A DNA stretch of 20,052 nucleotides, from assembly GCA_040905145.1 (NCBI GenBank), contig JBBDSC010000194.1:1-20052 (forward strand). The letters are read 5' to 3'. Numbering within the stretch: the first letter of the stretch is position 1; each line of letters starts with the position of its first letter. Shown piece after piece: positions 6,574-13,160 of this stretch. The position numbers and the translations under genes are program-made. Under the pieces are notes generated by a model. It was not told the DNA's origin. It saw only the letters and a program-made list of their open reading frames with translations, and searched no databases. Origin of the DNA: DATGMS01 sp040905145. Its GTDB lineage: Bacteria; Bacteroidota; Bacteroidia; Cytophagales; Cyclobacteriaceae.

Positions 6574-7233
6574 ATGAAATTCTTTATTGACACAGCAAAA
6601 CTTAATGATATTAAAGAAGCTTTCGAGCTGGGGATATTGGACGGGGTTACTACCAATCCTTCCCTTATGGCCAAAGAAGGTATAATCGGCGAAGAAAATA
6701 TAAAAGCACATTATAAGTCCATCTGTAATATTGTGGATGACAAGGTAAGTGCGGAAGTTATTGCAACTGATTTTGATGGTATGGTCAGGGAAGGAAAGGA
6801 ACTCGCTAAAATAGACGATAAAATCGTGGTCAAAATACCCATGATAAAAGAAGGCATAAAAGCCATCAAGTATTTTCATGCAGAAGGGGTGAGGACCAAT
6901 TGCACTTTAATATTTTCTGCGGGACAGGCTATTTTAGCAGCTAAAGCAGGGGCTTCCTATGTCTCTCCTTTTATAGGGAGACTGGATGATATAGGTTTTG
7001 ACGGTTTGGATCTTATCGAACAAATTGTGCGGATTTATCAAACCTACGGAATGGCAACAGAAGTGCTGGCCGCCTCCCTACGACATACGATGCACCTCAT
7101 CAAATGTGCTGAAATTGGTGCCGATGTAGTCACCTGTCCACTAAATGTGATCACTGGGTTGTTAAATCACCCTCTGACCGATAAAGGGTTGGCTCAGTTT
7201 TTAGCCGACCATGCCAAGGCAAATAATATATAA
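6574..7233 (+). CDS. tal: Small transaldolase of the fructose-6-phosphate aldolase/TalC family
   Basis: The enzyme moves a dihydroxyacetone unit between sugar phosphates in the non-oxidative pentose phosphate pathway. The protein has 219 residues, the length of the compact FSA/TalC class, with FIDTAKLNDIKEA at the start, DGVTTNPSLMAKEG (23-36) and the Schiff-base lysine K87 in IVVKIPM. Two positions suggest transaldolase rather than FSA activity: E61 in SAEVIAT where E. coli FsaA has Gln, and F133 in SPFIGR where FsaA has Tyr; classical TalB uses Glu and Phe. This is inference by motif alignment. Databases often label such proteins 'fructose-6-phosphate aldolase'. The gene has its own promoter and appears monocistronic. 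Confidence 0.93.
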   Translation: MKFFIDTAKLNDIKEAFELGILDGVTTNPSLMAKEGIIGEENIKAHYKSICNIVDDKVSAEVIATDFDGMVREGKELAKIDDKIVVKIPMIKEGIKAIKYFHAEGVRTNCTLIFSAGQAILAAKAGASYVSPFIGRLDDIGFDGLDLIEQIVRIYQTYGMATEVLAASLRHTMHLIKCAEIGADVVTCPLNVITGLLNHPLTDKGLAQFLADHAKANNI

Positions 7234-7308
7234 ATCCCAACCTGGACAAGCCAGAAGGAAAAACAAATATCAAAAAGACAAATAAATTTCAAGTGATAAA
7301 AAGCCAAA

Positions 7309-7368
7309 CCTGTCTGCCGGCAGGCAGGCCCGCCTTCCGGCAGGCAGGTAGGTAGGTTCAAAACCTAC
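7309..7368. repeat. GC-rich palindromic intergenic repeat
   Basis: The first 20 bases (CCTGTCTGCCGGCAGGCAGG, 7309-7328) form a near-perfect palindrome with one mismatched pair. The 12-mer CCGGCAGGCAGG occurs twice, at 7317-7328 and 7337-7348, exactly 20 bp apart. It runs into AGGTAGGTAGG and a 7-bp hairpin GTAGGTT/AACCTAC (7352-7368). The element is much richer in G+C than its surroundings, sits between genes and looks like a dispersed REP-type repeat. Copy number cannot be judged from one window. Confidence 0.6.
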
Positions 7369-7371
7369 TAT

Positions 7372-7416
7372 AAAGAACCGAAATCTTTTGGGATGAGAAG
7401 CTAAGCGGTTTTTTTT
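7372..7416 (+). terminator. Probable terminator downstream of the transaldolase gene
   Basis: AACCG (7376-7380) pairs with CGGTT (7406-7410), and flanking AAAG can pair into the following T run to extend the stem to about nine pairs. The enclosed bases contain a second small hairpin CTTTT/AGAAG (7385-7389 with 7396-7400). A run of eight T (7409-7416) follows. The long loop makes it less canonical than the trp attenuator. Confidence 0.5.
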
Positions 7417-7552
7417 ATTTTGAATTTTAAAGATTGTTTTTTATTTGCTTTTTGCGATTTGTTGTTTGAAATTTTGCCAAAAACAACGCGAAAATTACTG
7501 ATAAGAGCCTAAGTGCCTTAATTAAATTTCGGTATTATTTGCCCATAATCTC

Positions 7553-7756
7553 ATGTATATCATCAAAGTAAAGGGAAAAGCTAAAATCCCCAATTATATT
7601 CAGATCAGGGATGAAAACTTTGTGCTTGTCGCCTATTTCAGGGCAGATAGGCCAATGAAGAACATAGAAAGACTTGGTTTGGAGGGAAAAGAAGAGGCAC
7701 TTGAGGCTTTGATCAAAGACCTTCCTTTTGGTAAATTACAAAAGCTAGACCTATAA
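7553..7756 (+). CDS. Small conserved-looking protein of unknown function upstream of ftsE
   Basis: The protein has 67 residues, beginning MYIIKVKGKAKIPNYIQIRD and ending KDLPFGKLQKLDL. No signal peptide or membrane segment is visible, so it is probably cytosolic. The pattern suggests two or three beta strands (YIIKVKG, YIQIRD, FVLVAYFRAD) followed by a helix (GKEEALEALIKDL). I do not recognise a characterised family. From memory similar short proteins occur next to ftsE in other Bacteroidota, which I could not verify here. It stops two bases before the ftsE ATG, so the two genes are almost certainly co-transcribed and perhaps translationally coupled. This supports a real gene and a possible functional link to FtsE. 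Confidence 0.75.
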   Translation: MYIIKVKGKAKIPNYIQIRDENFVLVAYFRADRPMKNIERLGLEGKEEALEALIKDLPFGKLQKLDL

Positions 7757-7758
7757 AC

Positions 7759-8469
7759 ATGGTATTCTCCAATGATCCAGTAGTCAAACTGCATAAAGCT
7801 TGTATATTCCAGGGAATAACGGCCATTCTTCAGGATGTTGCTTTCAATATAGAAAAAAGTGAATTTGTATTCCTGATAGGAAGGACCGGTAGTGGGAAAA
7901 GTTCTCTTCTCAAAACCTTGTACGCTGATCTTCCATTGAAAATGGGCGAAGGTGAGGTAGCTGGATATAACCTCTCGAATATCAAAATTAAGGCAGTCCC
8001 TTTCCTAAGGAGGAAACTTGGGATTGTATTCCAGGACTTTCAGTTGTTTACCGACAGGACAGTAGCTGAAAACCTTTATTTTGTCATGAGGGCCACCGGG
8101 TGGAAAGACAAATCAAAAATGAAAACCCGGATGGTGGAAGTACTGTTGAGAGTGGGTTTGGGCAGTGCCGCCACTAAAATGCCCCACCAACTTTCGGGAG
8201 GGGAACAGCAGCGGGTTGTAATTGCCAGGGCCTTGTTAAACGAACCTGCTATCCTATTGGCAGATGAGCCTACAGGTAACCTCGATCCGGAAGTGGCTGA
8301 TGGTATTTTTAAATTATTTCAGGAAATCAGCAAACAGGGAACAGCCATTCTGATGGCCACCCACAATTATGAGTTATTGAAAAAGTATCCTTACCGGGTG
8401 CTGAAATGTGAAAAAGGAAAATTGTTGGATAGCAAGACCTCCGATATTTCCTTATCCTCTACTTTTTAG
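7759..8469 (+). CDS. ftsE: Cell division ATP-binding protein FtsE (ABC ATPase)
   Basis: FtsE is the ATPase partner of the membrane protein FtsX and controls peptidoglycan hydrolases at the division site. The 236 residues carry all ABC motifs: Walker A GRTGSGKS (41-48), Q-loop FQDFQLF (Q92), signature LSGGEQQR (145-152), Walker B AILLADEPTGNLD (164-176, catalytic E170) and the H-loop ATHNY (H202). The sequence around FLIGRTGSGKSSLLKTLYAD resembles FtsE more than LolD or MacB. ftsX is not adjacent, which is common in this phylum, so FtsE rather than another two-part ABC exporter ATPase is likely but not proven. The last about 12 residues are low-complexity and serine-rich. Confidence 0.85.
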   Translation: MVFSNDPVVKLHKACIFQGITAILQDVAFNIEKSEFVFLIGRTGSGKSSLLKTLYADLPLKMGEGEVAGYNLSNIKIKAVPFLRRKLGIVFQDFQLFTDRTVAENLYFVMRATGWKDKSKMKTRMVEVLLRVGLGSAATKMPHQLSGGEQQRVVIARALLNEPAILLADEPTGNLDPEVADGIFKLFQEISKQGTAILMATHNYELLKKYPYRVLKCEKGKLLDSKTSDISLSSTF

Positions 8470-8601
8470 ACGCAAGAAGACCGAAGGGACAAAGCTGGAA
8501 GACCGGAGACGGAAGATAGGGACAGAACCAAGAATCAAGAATGAAGGACTTAGGAACGTGACAACCGAAGAAGGATTGAGATCTTGGAACGAAATTGAGA
8601 A
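8470..8601. repeat. Purine-rich degenerate repeat spacer after ftsE
   Basis: The plus strand is dominated by A and G with recurring short units: GAAGACCG at 8476-8483 and 8498-8505 (22 bp apart), two GGGACA copies and several AAGAATC/AGAATGA-like units. Open frames across it are extensions of the ftsE region without protein-like composition. It looks like decayed intergenic tandem repeat rather than coding sequence. Confidence 0.4.
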
Positions 8602-8646
8602 TTAGTACAAGGTACTATATACCTCGTACTTCGTACCTTGTACTAA
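8602..8646. repeat. 14-bp perfect inverted repeat between convergent genes
   Basis: TTAGTACAAGGTAC (8602-8615) and GTACCTTGTACTAA (8633-8646) are exact reverse complements around a 17-bp loop that itself contains further GTAC units (ACCTCGTACTTC). It sits between the convergent ftsE and TPR genes. It could form a strong hairpin on either strand and may act as a bidirectional terminator, although no long T run follows on either side. A dispersed repeat is an equal possibility. Confidence 0.65.
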
Positions 8647-8664
8647 ATCCAATCCGGCCCACTT

Positions 8665-9372
8665 TTATAAAGCCGCCAGATTTTCCTTGGCCATTTCGAA
8701 TTCAGGGTTTGCTTTCAAAGCCTCATCAAAAGCCGCTTTGGCTTCTTCTGTATTTCCTTGCTCCTTATAAATCAGACCTTTCAAGTTTAATGCCGCTACT
8801 TGCATACTCACTTCCTGATTGGTGTCATCCTTTTTGGGAAAGGCTAATTTCTCTTCCGTCGATTTTTTGTTTTTGATCAACATATTCACAGAGTTCAATG
8901 CCTCCTCATACTTTTTAAGAGAGTATTGTAAATAAGAGGCTTTATAAAGACTGAACAGGTCTCCTGATAGCAAATGCAAGGATTCAAAGTGGGGCAAAGC
9001 TTTGTCCACTGCTCCCAGCTGCTCCAGGGAATAGGCGGCTATTTCCAATGCCGCTATACTTTTGCCATTGATTTTCAACAAATCCAGGGCCACCAAAGCC
9101 GCAGAACTGTATTCCTCCAATTCAAAGTAGATATTGCCCAGCAATTCCCTATACCTGGGATTGTCCGGATTCCTTTCTATCAGATCATACAATCTGGATT
9201 TCGCTATTGACGGATCATTATAGCGAAGAGCCATCTGATAAATTTTCTGATCGGCCTCGTTTTTTTGTTTGTTCGAATCAGCCTGGACAGTTTGTCCTTC
9301 TTCTTGAGCTTGTGCCAAAGCTCCTACACTTACCATGCTTAATAATAAAGCCCAAACTTTAATCTTATTCAT
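8665..9372 (-). CDS. Exported tetratricopeptide repeat protein
   Basis: The protein has 235 residues. The N-terminus (MNKIKVWALLLSMVSVGALA then QAQ) is a Sec signal peptide with a cleavage site around 20-23, so the protein is probably periplasmic. After a glutamine- and lysine-rich linker (24-45) come about four TPR-like helical pairs: roughly 72-103 (RELLGNIYFELEEYSSAALV), 104-137, 139-170 and 192-225 (LKGLIYKEQGNTEEAKAAFD). A protein-interaction role is likely; the partner is unknown. It begins 6 bp after the cca stop and ends the three-gene minus-strand unit. Confidence 0.8.
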   Translation of the reverse strand: MNKIKVWALLLSMVSVGALAQAQEEGQTVQADSNKQKNEADQKIYQMALRYNDPSIAKSRLYDLIERNPDNPRYRELLGNIYFELEEYSSAALVALDLLKINGKSIAALEIAAYSLEQLGAVDKALPHFESLHLLSGDLFSLYKASYLQYSLKKYEEALNSVNMLIKNKKSTEEKLAFPKKDDTNQEVSMQVAALNLKGLIYKEQGNTEEAKAAFDEALKANPEFEMAKENLAAL

Positions 9373-9378
9373 ATTGTT

Positions 9379-10800
9379 CTATTTTTCTGTTTTTTTTATT
9401 CCTTTAATTGTTGCCAACTTATACATTAACTCAATTGCCTCTGTTTTATTATTTTGAATTTTGCCCTCCAATATAGCTTCTTTTATTTCTTCTTTTAATT
9501 CCCCGACAACTTTTGAAGGTTTTAACCCAAAAATTTCCATTATTTCCTCTCCGGATACTGGTGGCTGAAAATTCCTTACCTGATCTTTCCCCTCTACTTC
9601 CTGTAACTTTTTTTCTACTTTATCGAAATTTGCCAAAAAACGTTTGACCTTGTTGTTGTTTTTAGAGGTAACATCCGCCCGGCAAAGTGTCAAAAGATCC
9701 TCTATATCGTCCCCTGCTTCATATAATAGCCTCCGCAGGGCAGAATCCGTGACTTTTTCATTTACCAAAGCAATGGGCCGAAGATGGAGCCTGACCAATT
9801 TCTGCACATACTTCATCCTCTCATCCATGGGCAATTTCAACCGTCTGAAAATAGCAGGGGTCATTCTGGCCCCCTTATCTTCATGTCCATGAAACGTCCA
9901 CCCTACCCTTTCGTTAAAGCGTTTAGTGGCGGGCTTGGCAATGTCATGCATAATGGCCGCCCATCTTAGCCAAAGCTTGTCGGACATTCCTGCCACATTG
10001 TCCAAAACCTGCAGGGTATGGTAGAAATTATCCTTATGTGATTTGTCTCCGACAGAATCAACGCCCTGCAATTCTACCATTTCCGGAAAAAACCGGTGAA
10101 GCAATTTGCTGACAAATAACAATTTAAAACCATAGGATGGCGTCTCCGAAGCAATTATTTTATTCAGTTCAACGATAATCCGCTCTCCGGAGATTATATC
10201 CAATCTTGAAGCATTGTTGATAATCCCCTCAAAAGTCTCCGGATCTATGTCGAATTGCAGTTGGGCGGCAAAACGAATGGCTCTCATCATCCGCAATGGA
10301 TCATCAGAAAAAGTGACATCCGCTTCATGCGGGATTCTTATTGTCTTCTTTTTAATATCCCTGAGCCCGTCAAAAGGGTCCAGAAGCTCCCCGAAATTAT
10401 GGTCATTAACAGATACAGCCATGGCATTGATGGTAAAATCCCTGCGGTCCAAATCTTCCTGAAGCGTGCCATCCTCCACAATAGGTTTTCTGGAATCCTG
10501 CCGGTAAGATTCCCTTCGGGCCCCCACGAATTCCAGCTCCCAATCTTCCAGTTTGATCATGGCCGTCCCGTAATTCTTAAATGTGGACAGCGGGGTATGT
10601 GGACCAAAAGTGGAAGCTACTTTTTTTGCGAGTTCAATGCCACTGCCCACACAGACAAAGTCAATGTCTTTGCTTTCCCTATTTAAGATCAAATCCCTGA
10701 CATAGCCACCTACTACATAAGTTTCCAGCCCCAGTTCATTTGCACAGGCCCCCACTTTCCTAAATATCACGGATTTGTTCAAATCTTCCTTTACATTCAT
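9379..10800 (-). CDS. cca: CCA-adding enzyme / poly(A) polymerase family nucleotidyltransferase with HD domain
   Basis: The enzyme adds or repairs the 3' CCA of tRNA. The 473 residues show the class II nucleotidyltransferase head: VVGGYVRDLIL (29-39), the metal-binding DID (D45 and D47), GTAMIKL, RRDFTINAMA (119-128) and DDPLRMMRAIRFAAQL (166-181). A C-terminal HD phosphohydrolase domain follows (MHDIAKPATK, H285/D286, and HGHED 304-308). Within this superfamily CCA-adding and poly(A)-adding enzymes cannot be separated by these motifs; as the only copy seen, and with the tRNA-linked annotation usual in Bacteroidota, CCA addition is preferred. It starts four bases inside the upstream gene's stop (ATGA) and precedes the TPR gene. 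Confidence 0.88.
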   Translation of the reverse strand: MNVKEDLNKSVIFRKVGACANELGLETYVVGGYVRDLILNRESKDIDFVCVGSGIELAKKVASTFGPHTPLSTFKNYGTAMIKLEDWELEFVGARRESYRQDSRKPIVEDGTLQEDLDRRDFTINAMAVSVNDHNFGELLDPFDGLRDIKKKTIRIPHEADVTFSDDPLRMMRAIRFAAQLQFDIDPETFEGIINNASRLDIISGERIIVELNKIIASETPSYGFKLLFVSKLLHRFFPEMVELQGVDSVGDKSHKDNFYHTLQVLDNVAGMSDKLWLRWAAIMHDIAKPATKRFNERVGWTFHGHEDKGARMTPAIFRRLKLPMDERMKYVQKLVRLHLRPIALVNEKVTDSALRRLLYEAGDDIEDLLTLCRADVTSKNNNKVKRFLANFDKVEKKLQEVEGKDQVRNFQPPVSGEEIMEIFGLKPSKVVGELKEEIKEAILEGKIQNNKTEAIELMYKLATIKGIKKTEK

Positions 10801-11273
10801 CCATTTAATATTTTCACTTCCCCTTCTGGTCCAAGGAACATTTCCTTGACTCCGCCAGCCATTAAAGGAAACTTTTTATTGACCGTATTCTCCACTTCCC
10901 CCTGCAAATCCGGCACTTGATAAATCAAGGGCCGTCCGTAATTAAAAAGAAGCTGATTCCAAAACCCTTCTTTGATCAAGGAAAATCTCACTACATGATC
11001 ACTCACAGGTGCGTTCTTCAGGGCCTCATTGGCAGTGGTATGATAAATAATGGGCTTGGATGCCAACTCCACTATATCCAGCGAAACCTCAGAAAAAGGC
11101 AAAGCAATATTCCTGATCTGGAACAAATCAAAGATAAGGAAAACACCATCCTGCCTATCGAGGTGAGCCTTCCATCTTTCAGGTACAATCAGCTCAATTA
11201 TTTTTCCCTGCCCTTCTTTTATATATATTCTTCCTTCTTTCCTTAGTGTCTGAACGATTTTATTTATCTCCAC
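10797..11273 (-). CDS. Protein of uncertain family, possibly a divergent Sua5/YrdC-like domain
   Basis: The protein has 158 residues with no signal peptide or membrane segment. I do not recognise it securely. The middle (HVVRFSLIKEGFWNQLLFNYGRPLIYQVPDLQGE, about 92-125) resembles, in spacing, the YrdC pattern of VRIP, a helix, LGRPL, then SAN and SG. However, the YrdC substrate residues such as the SAN triad are missing (it reads QVPDLQG), and the N-terminal lysine/threonine motifs are not seen. If related, it would be a degenerate, non-catalytic version; typical YrdC domains are also longer. It is the first gene of the unit with cca, overlapping it by 4 bp, which hints at a tRNA-related role. 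Confidence 0.6.
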   Translation of the reverse strand: MEINKIVQTLRKEGRIYIKEGQGKIIELIVPERWKAHLDRQDGVFLIFDLFQIRNIALPFSEVSLDIVELASKPIIYHTTANEALKNAPVSDHVVRFSLIKEGFWNQLLFNYGRPLIYQVPDLQGEVENTVNKKFPLMAGGVKEMFLGPEGEVKILNG

Positions 11274-11295
11274 CCGCCAATAATTAAATTCGCCT

Positions 11296-11303
11296 CAAAA
11301 TTA
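11296..11303 (-). promoter_or_regulatory. Possible -7 element for the minus-strand cca unit
   Basis: On the minus strand TAATTTTG (11303-11296) fits TAnnTTTG, 23 bp upstream of the ATG at 11273. No TTTG lies at the expected -33 distance, so support is partial. Confidence 0.35.
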
Positions 11304-11423
11304 TAACACTTAATTGATTAGTCCACCCATTTTTTCGATAAATCCTAAAAATTTCGTCCCCCCATTCCATCATAATTACGGAATATTAATCCTCAATGAA
11401 GGGATAAAATCAATAAATTTCCT

Positions 11424-11431
11424 TAATTTTG
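11424..11431 (+). promoter_or_regulatory. Possible -7 element of the pyrG promoter
   Basis: TAATTTTG matches TAnnTTTG exactly and lies 42 bp before the pyrG ATG. A clear -33 TTTG is not seen at 19-21 nt upstream, so this is a partial match. Confidence 0.4.
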
Positions 11432-11473
11432 TATCCCATAAGAAGCTAAACAAAATATCACCTCACCATTCTT

Positions 11474-13102
11474 ATGGCGTCAACTACCAAATATATATTT
11501 ATCACTGGAGGAGTTACTTCATCACTGGGAAAAGGCATTATCGCGGCTTCCCTGGCCAAATTACTTCAGTCGAGAGGTCTTACAGTTACTATCCAAAAAT
11601 TTGATCCTTACCTGAATATTGATCCGGGAACCCTCAATCCTTACGAACATGGGGAATGCTATGTTACAGAAGATGGTGCAGAAACCGATTTGGATTTGGG
11701 GCATTATGAACGATTTCTCAATACCACTACCTCACAAAACAACAACATCACCACCGGTAGGATTTATAATAATGTCATTACCAAAGAAAGAAAAGGGGAA
11801 TTTCTGGGGAAAACGGTCCAGGTTATCCCCCATATTACCGATGAAATCAAAAACAACTTCTATAAATTGGGAGAAGATGGGAAATATGATGTGATCATCA
11901 CAGAAATAGGCGGATGTGTGGGGGACATAGAATCCCTTCCCTTTATTGAAGCAGTAAGACAGACTAGGTGGGATATAGGACCTGGGAATGTACTGGTCGT
12001 CCACCTCACACTAATTCCTTATTTATCCGCTGCTAAAGAATTAAAAACCAAGCCTACCCAGCATTCCGTAAAACAACTCTTGGAAGCAGGTATTCAACCG
12101 GATATCCTGGTCTGCCGTACTGAGCATCACCTTCCCTTAGAAGTTAAGAAAAAACTGGCATTGTTCTGCAACGTTCAACTGAATTGCGTGATTGAGGCCA
12201 TGGATGCAGACACGATCTATGATATTCCTTTGTTGATGAAGAAGGAGAAGCTCGATGAGCGGGTCATTTCCAAGCTCAAGCTAACTCCTAAAGTCCCTTC
12301 TGAGTTGGATCATTGGAAAGAATTTTTGGGAAAACTTAAAAACCCAACCCAAGAAGTAAATATAGGACTGATAGGCAAATATGTTTCCCTTCCCGATGCT
12401 TACAAATCAATTATTGAATCTTTCACCCATGCCGGAGCAGTGTTGGAGTGCAAAATCAACCTTAAGTTGATTTCATCCGAAGAAATAAAGGACGACAATA
12501 TTGAAAAAAAGCTGGAGGAACTCAACGGTATTGTGGTGGCACCAGGTTTTGGTGAAAGGGGACTTGAAGGTAAGCTGGAATCAGTTAAATTTGCCCGCAC
12601 AAATAACATCCCCTTTTTTGGCATTTGCCTGGGAATGCAAATTGCAGTGATAGAATTTGCCAGGAATGTACTGGAACTAAAAGATTCCAATTCCACAGAA
12701 ATGGACCCTGGTACGAAAGACCCGGTAATAGGACTAATGGAAGATCAGAAAAATATCGAACAAATGGGTGGGACAATGAGATTAGGCTCTTATCCTTGTG
12801 AGTTGGTTAAGGGCACCAAATCCAGTGCAGCTTATGGCAAGTCAAAAATTCAGGAACGGCATAGACATCGTTATGAATTCAACAATAAATATTTAAAGGA
12901 GTTTGAAAAAAACAAAATGATTGCTTCCGGTGTAAATCCGGAAACAGGATTAGTGGAGATCATGGAGCTCCAAAACCATCCTTGGTTTGTAGGGACACAA
13001 TTTCATCCGGAATATAAAAGCACCGTTTTAAGCCCTCACCCCTTGTTCGTGAGATTTATTAAAGCCACTATAGAAAATAAAAAAGAACAAATAACAAAAT
13101 AA
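11474..13102 (+). CDS. pyrG: CTP synthase
   Basis: CTP synthase aminates UTP to CTP with glutamine and ATP. The protein has 542 residues, full length. The N-terminal synthase domain starts TKYIFITGGVTSSLGKGIIA (P-loop region 9-22), followed by the conserved QKFDPYLNIDPGTLNPYEHG (41-60) and VTEDGAETDLDLGHYERF. The C-terminal class I glutamine amidotransferase domain has GICLGMQ with nucleophile C385 and FHPEYKS with H511 and E513. Start: the ATG at 11474 gives the standard N-terminus. It is followed 58 bp later by yidC, probably in the same transcript, as I recall for other Bacteroidota. Confidence 0.97.
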   Translation: MASTTKYIFITGGVTSSLGKGIIAASLAKLLQSRGLTVTIQKFDPYLNIDPGTLNPYEHGECYVTEDGAETDLDLGHYERFLNTTTSQNNNITTGRIYNNVITKERKGEFLGKTVQVIPHITDEIKNNFYKLGEDGKYDVIITEIGGCVGDIESLPFIEAVRQTRWDIGPGNVLVVHLTLIPYLSAAKELKTKPTQHSVKQLLEAGIQPDILVCRTEHHLPLEVKKKLALFCNVQLNCVIEAMDADTIYDIPLLMKKEKLDERVISKLKLTPKVPSELDHWKEFLGKLKNPTQEVNIGLIGKYVSLPDAYKSIIESFTHAGAVLECKINLKLISSEEIKDDNIEKKLEELNGIVVAPGFGERGLEGKLESVKFARTNNIPFFGICLGMQIAVIEFARNVLELKDSNSTEMDPGTKDPVIGLMEDQKNIEQMGGTMRLGSYPCELVKGTKSSAAYGKSKIQERHRHRYEFNNKYLKEFEKNKMIASGVNPETGLVEIMELQNHPWFVGTQFHPEYKSTVLSPHPLFVRFIKATIENKKEQITK

Positions 13103-13160
13103 CACATGTTCTGAGCATCCTTTTGGAAATTCTTTTACATGTTTATAACAAATAAGTATT

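Larger units (their letters stand above)
7234..7552. other. Gene-free stretch between transaldolase and the 67-residue gene
   Basis: This 319-bp interval holds the palindromic repeat and the probable terminator listed separately. Apart from those it is AT-rich sequence without a convincing open frame or RNA. The sequence GTATTATTTG (7531-7540) before the next gene is close to a -7 element but has a one-base-long spacer and no clear -33 partner, so I do not call a promoter. Confidence 0.6.

Noticed and set aside
7352..7368. tRNA T-arm-like hairpin GTAGG-TTCAAAA-CCTAC
   Set aside because: The 5-bp stem and 7-nt loop resemble a T-arm, but there is no acceptor, D-arm or anticodon arm in the flanks. 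The sequence is better explained as the edge of the palindromic repeat.
8408..8876. Open frames across the ftsE/TPR spacer
   Set aside because: They are made of purine-rich repeat and inverted-repeat sequence and the antisense of the TPR gene. They show no start context or motif.
11314..11604. 96-residue plus-strand frame ahead of and overlapping pyrG
   Set aside because: It runs through the pyrG promoter region and continues in another frame of pyrG. The pyrG start and N-terminus are unambiguous.
13103..13160. Two ACATGT hexamers flanking the pyrG-yidC gap
   Set aside because: Six-base palindromes are expected by chance, and the spacing suggests neither a promoter nor a terminator.
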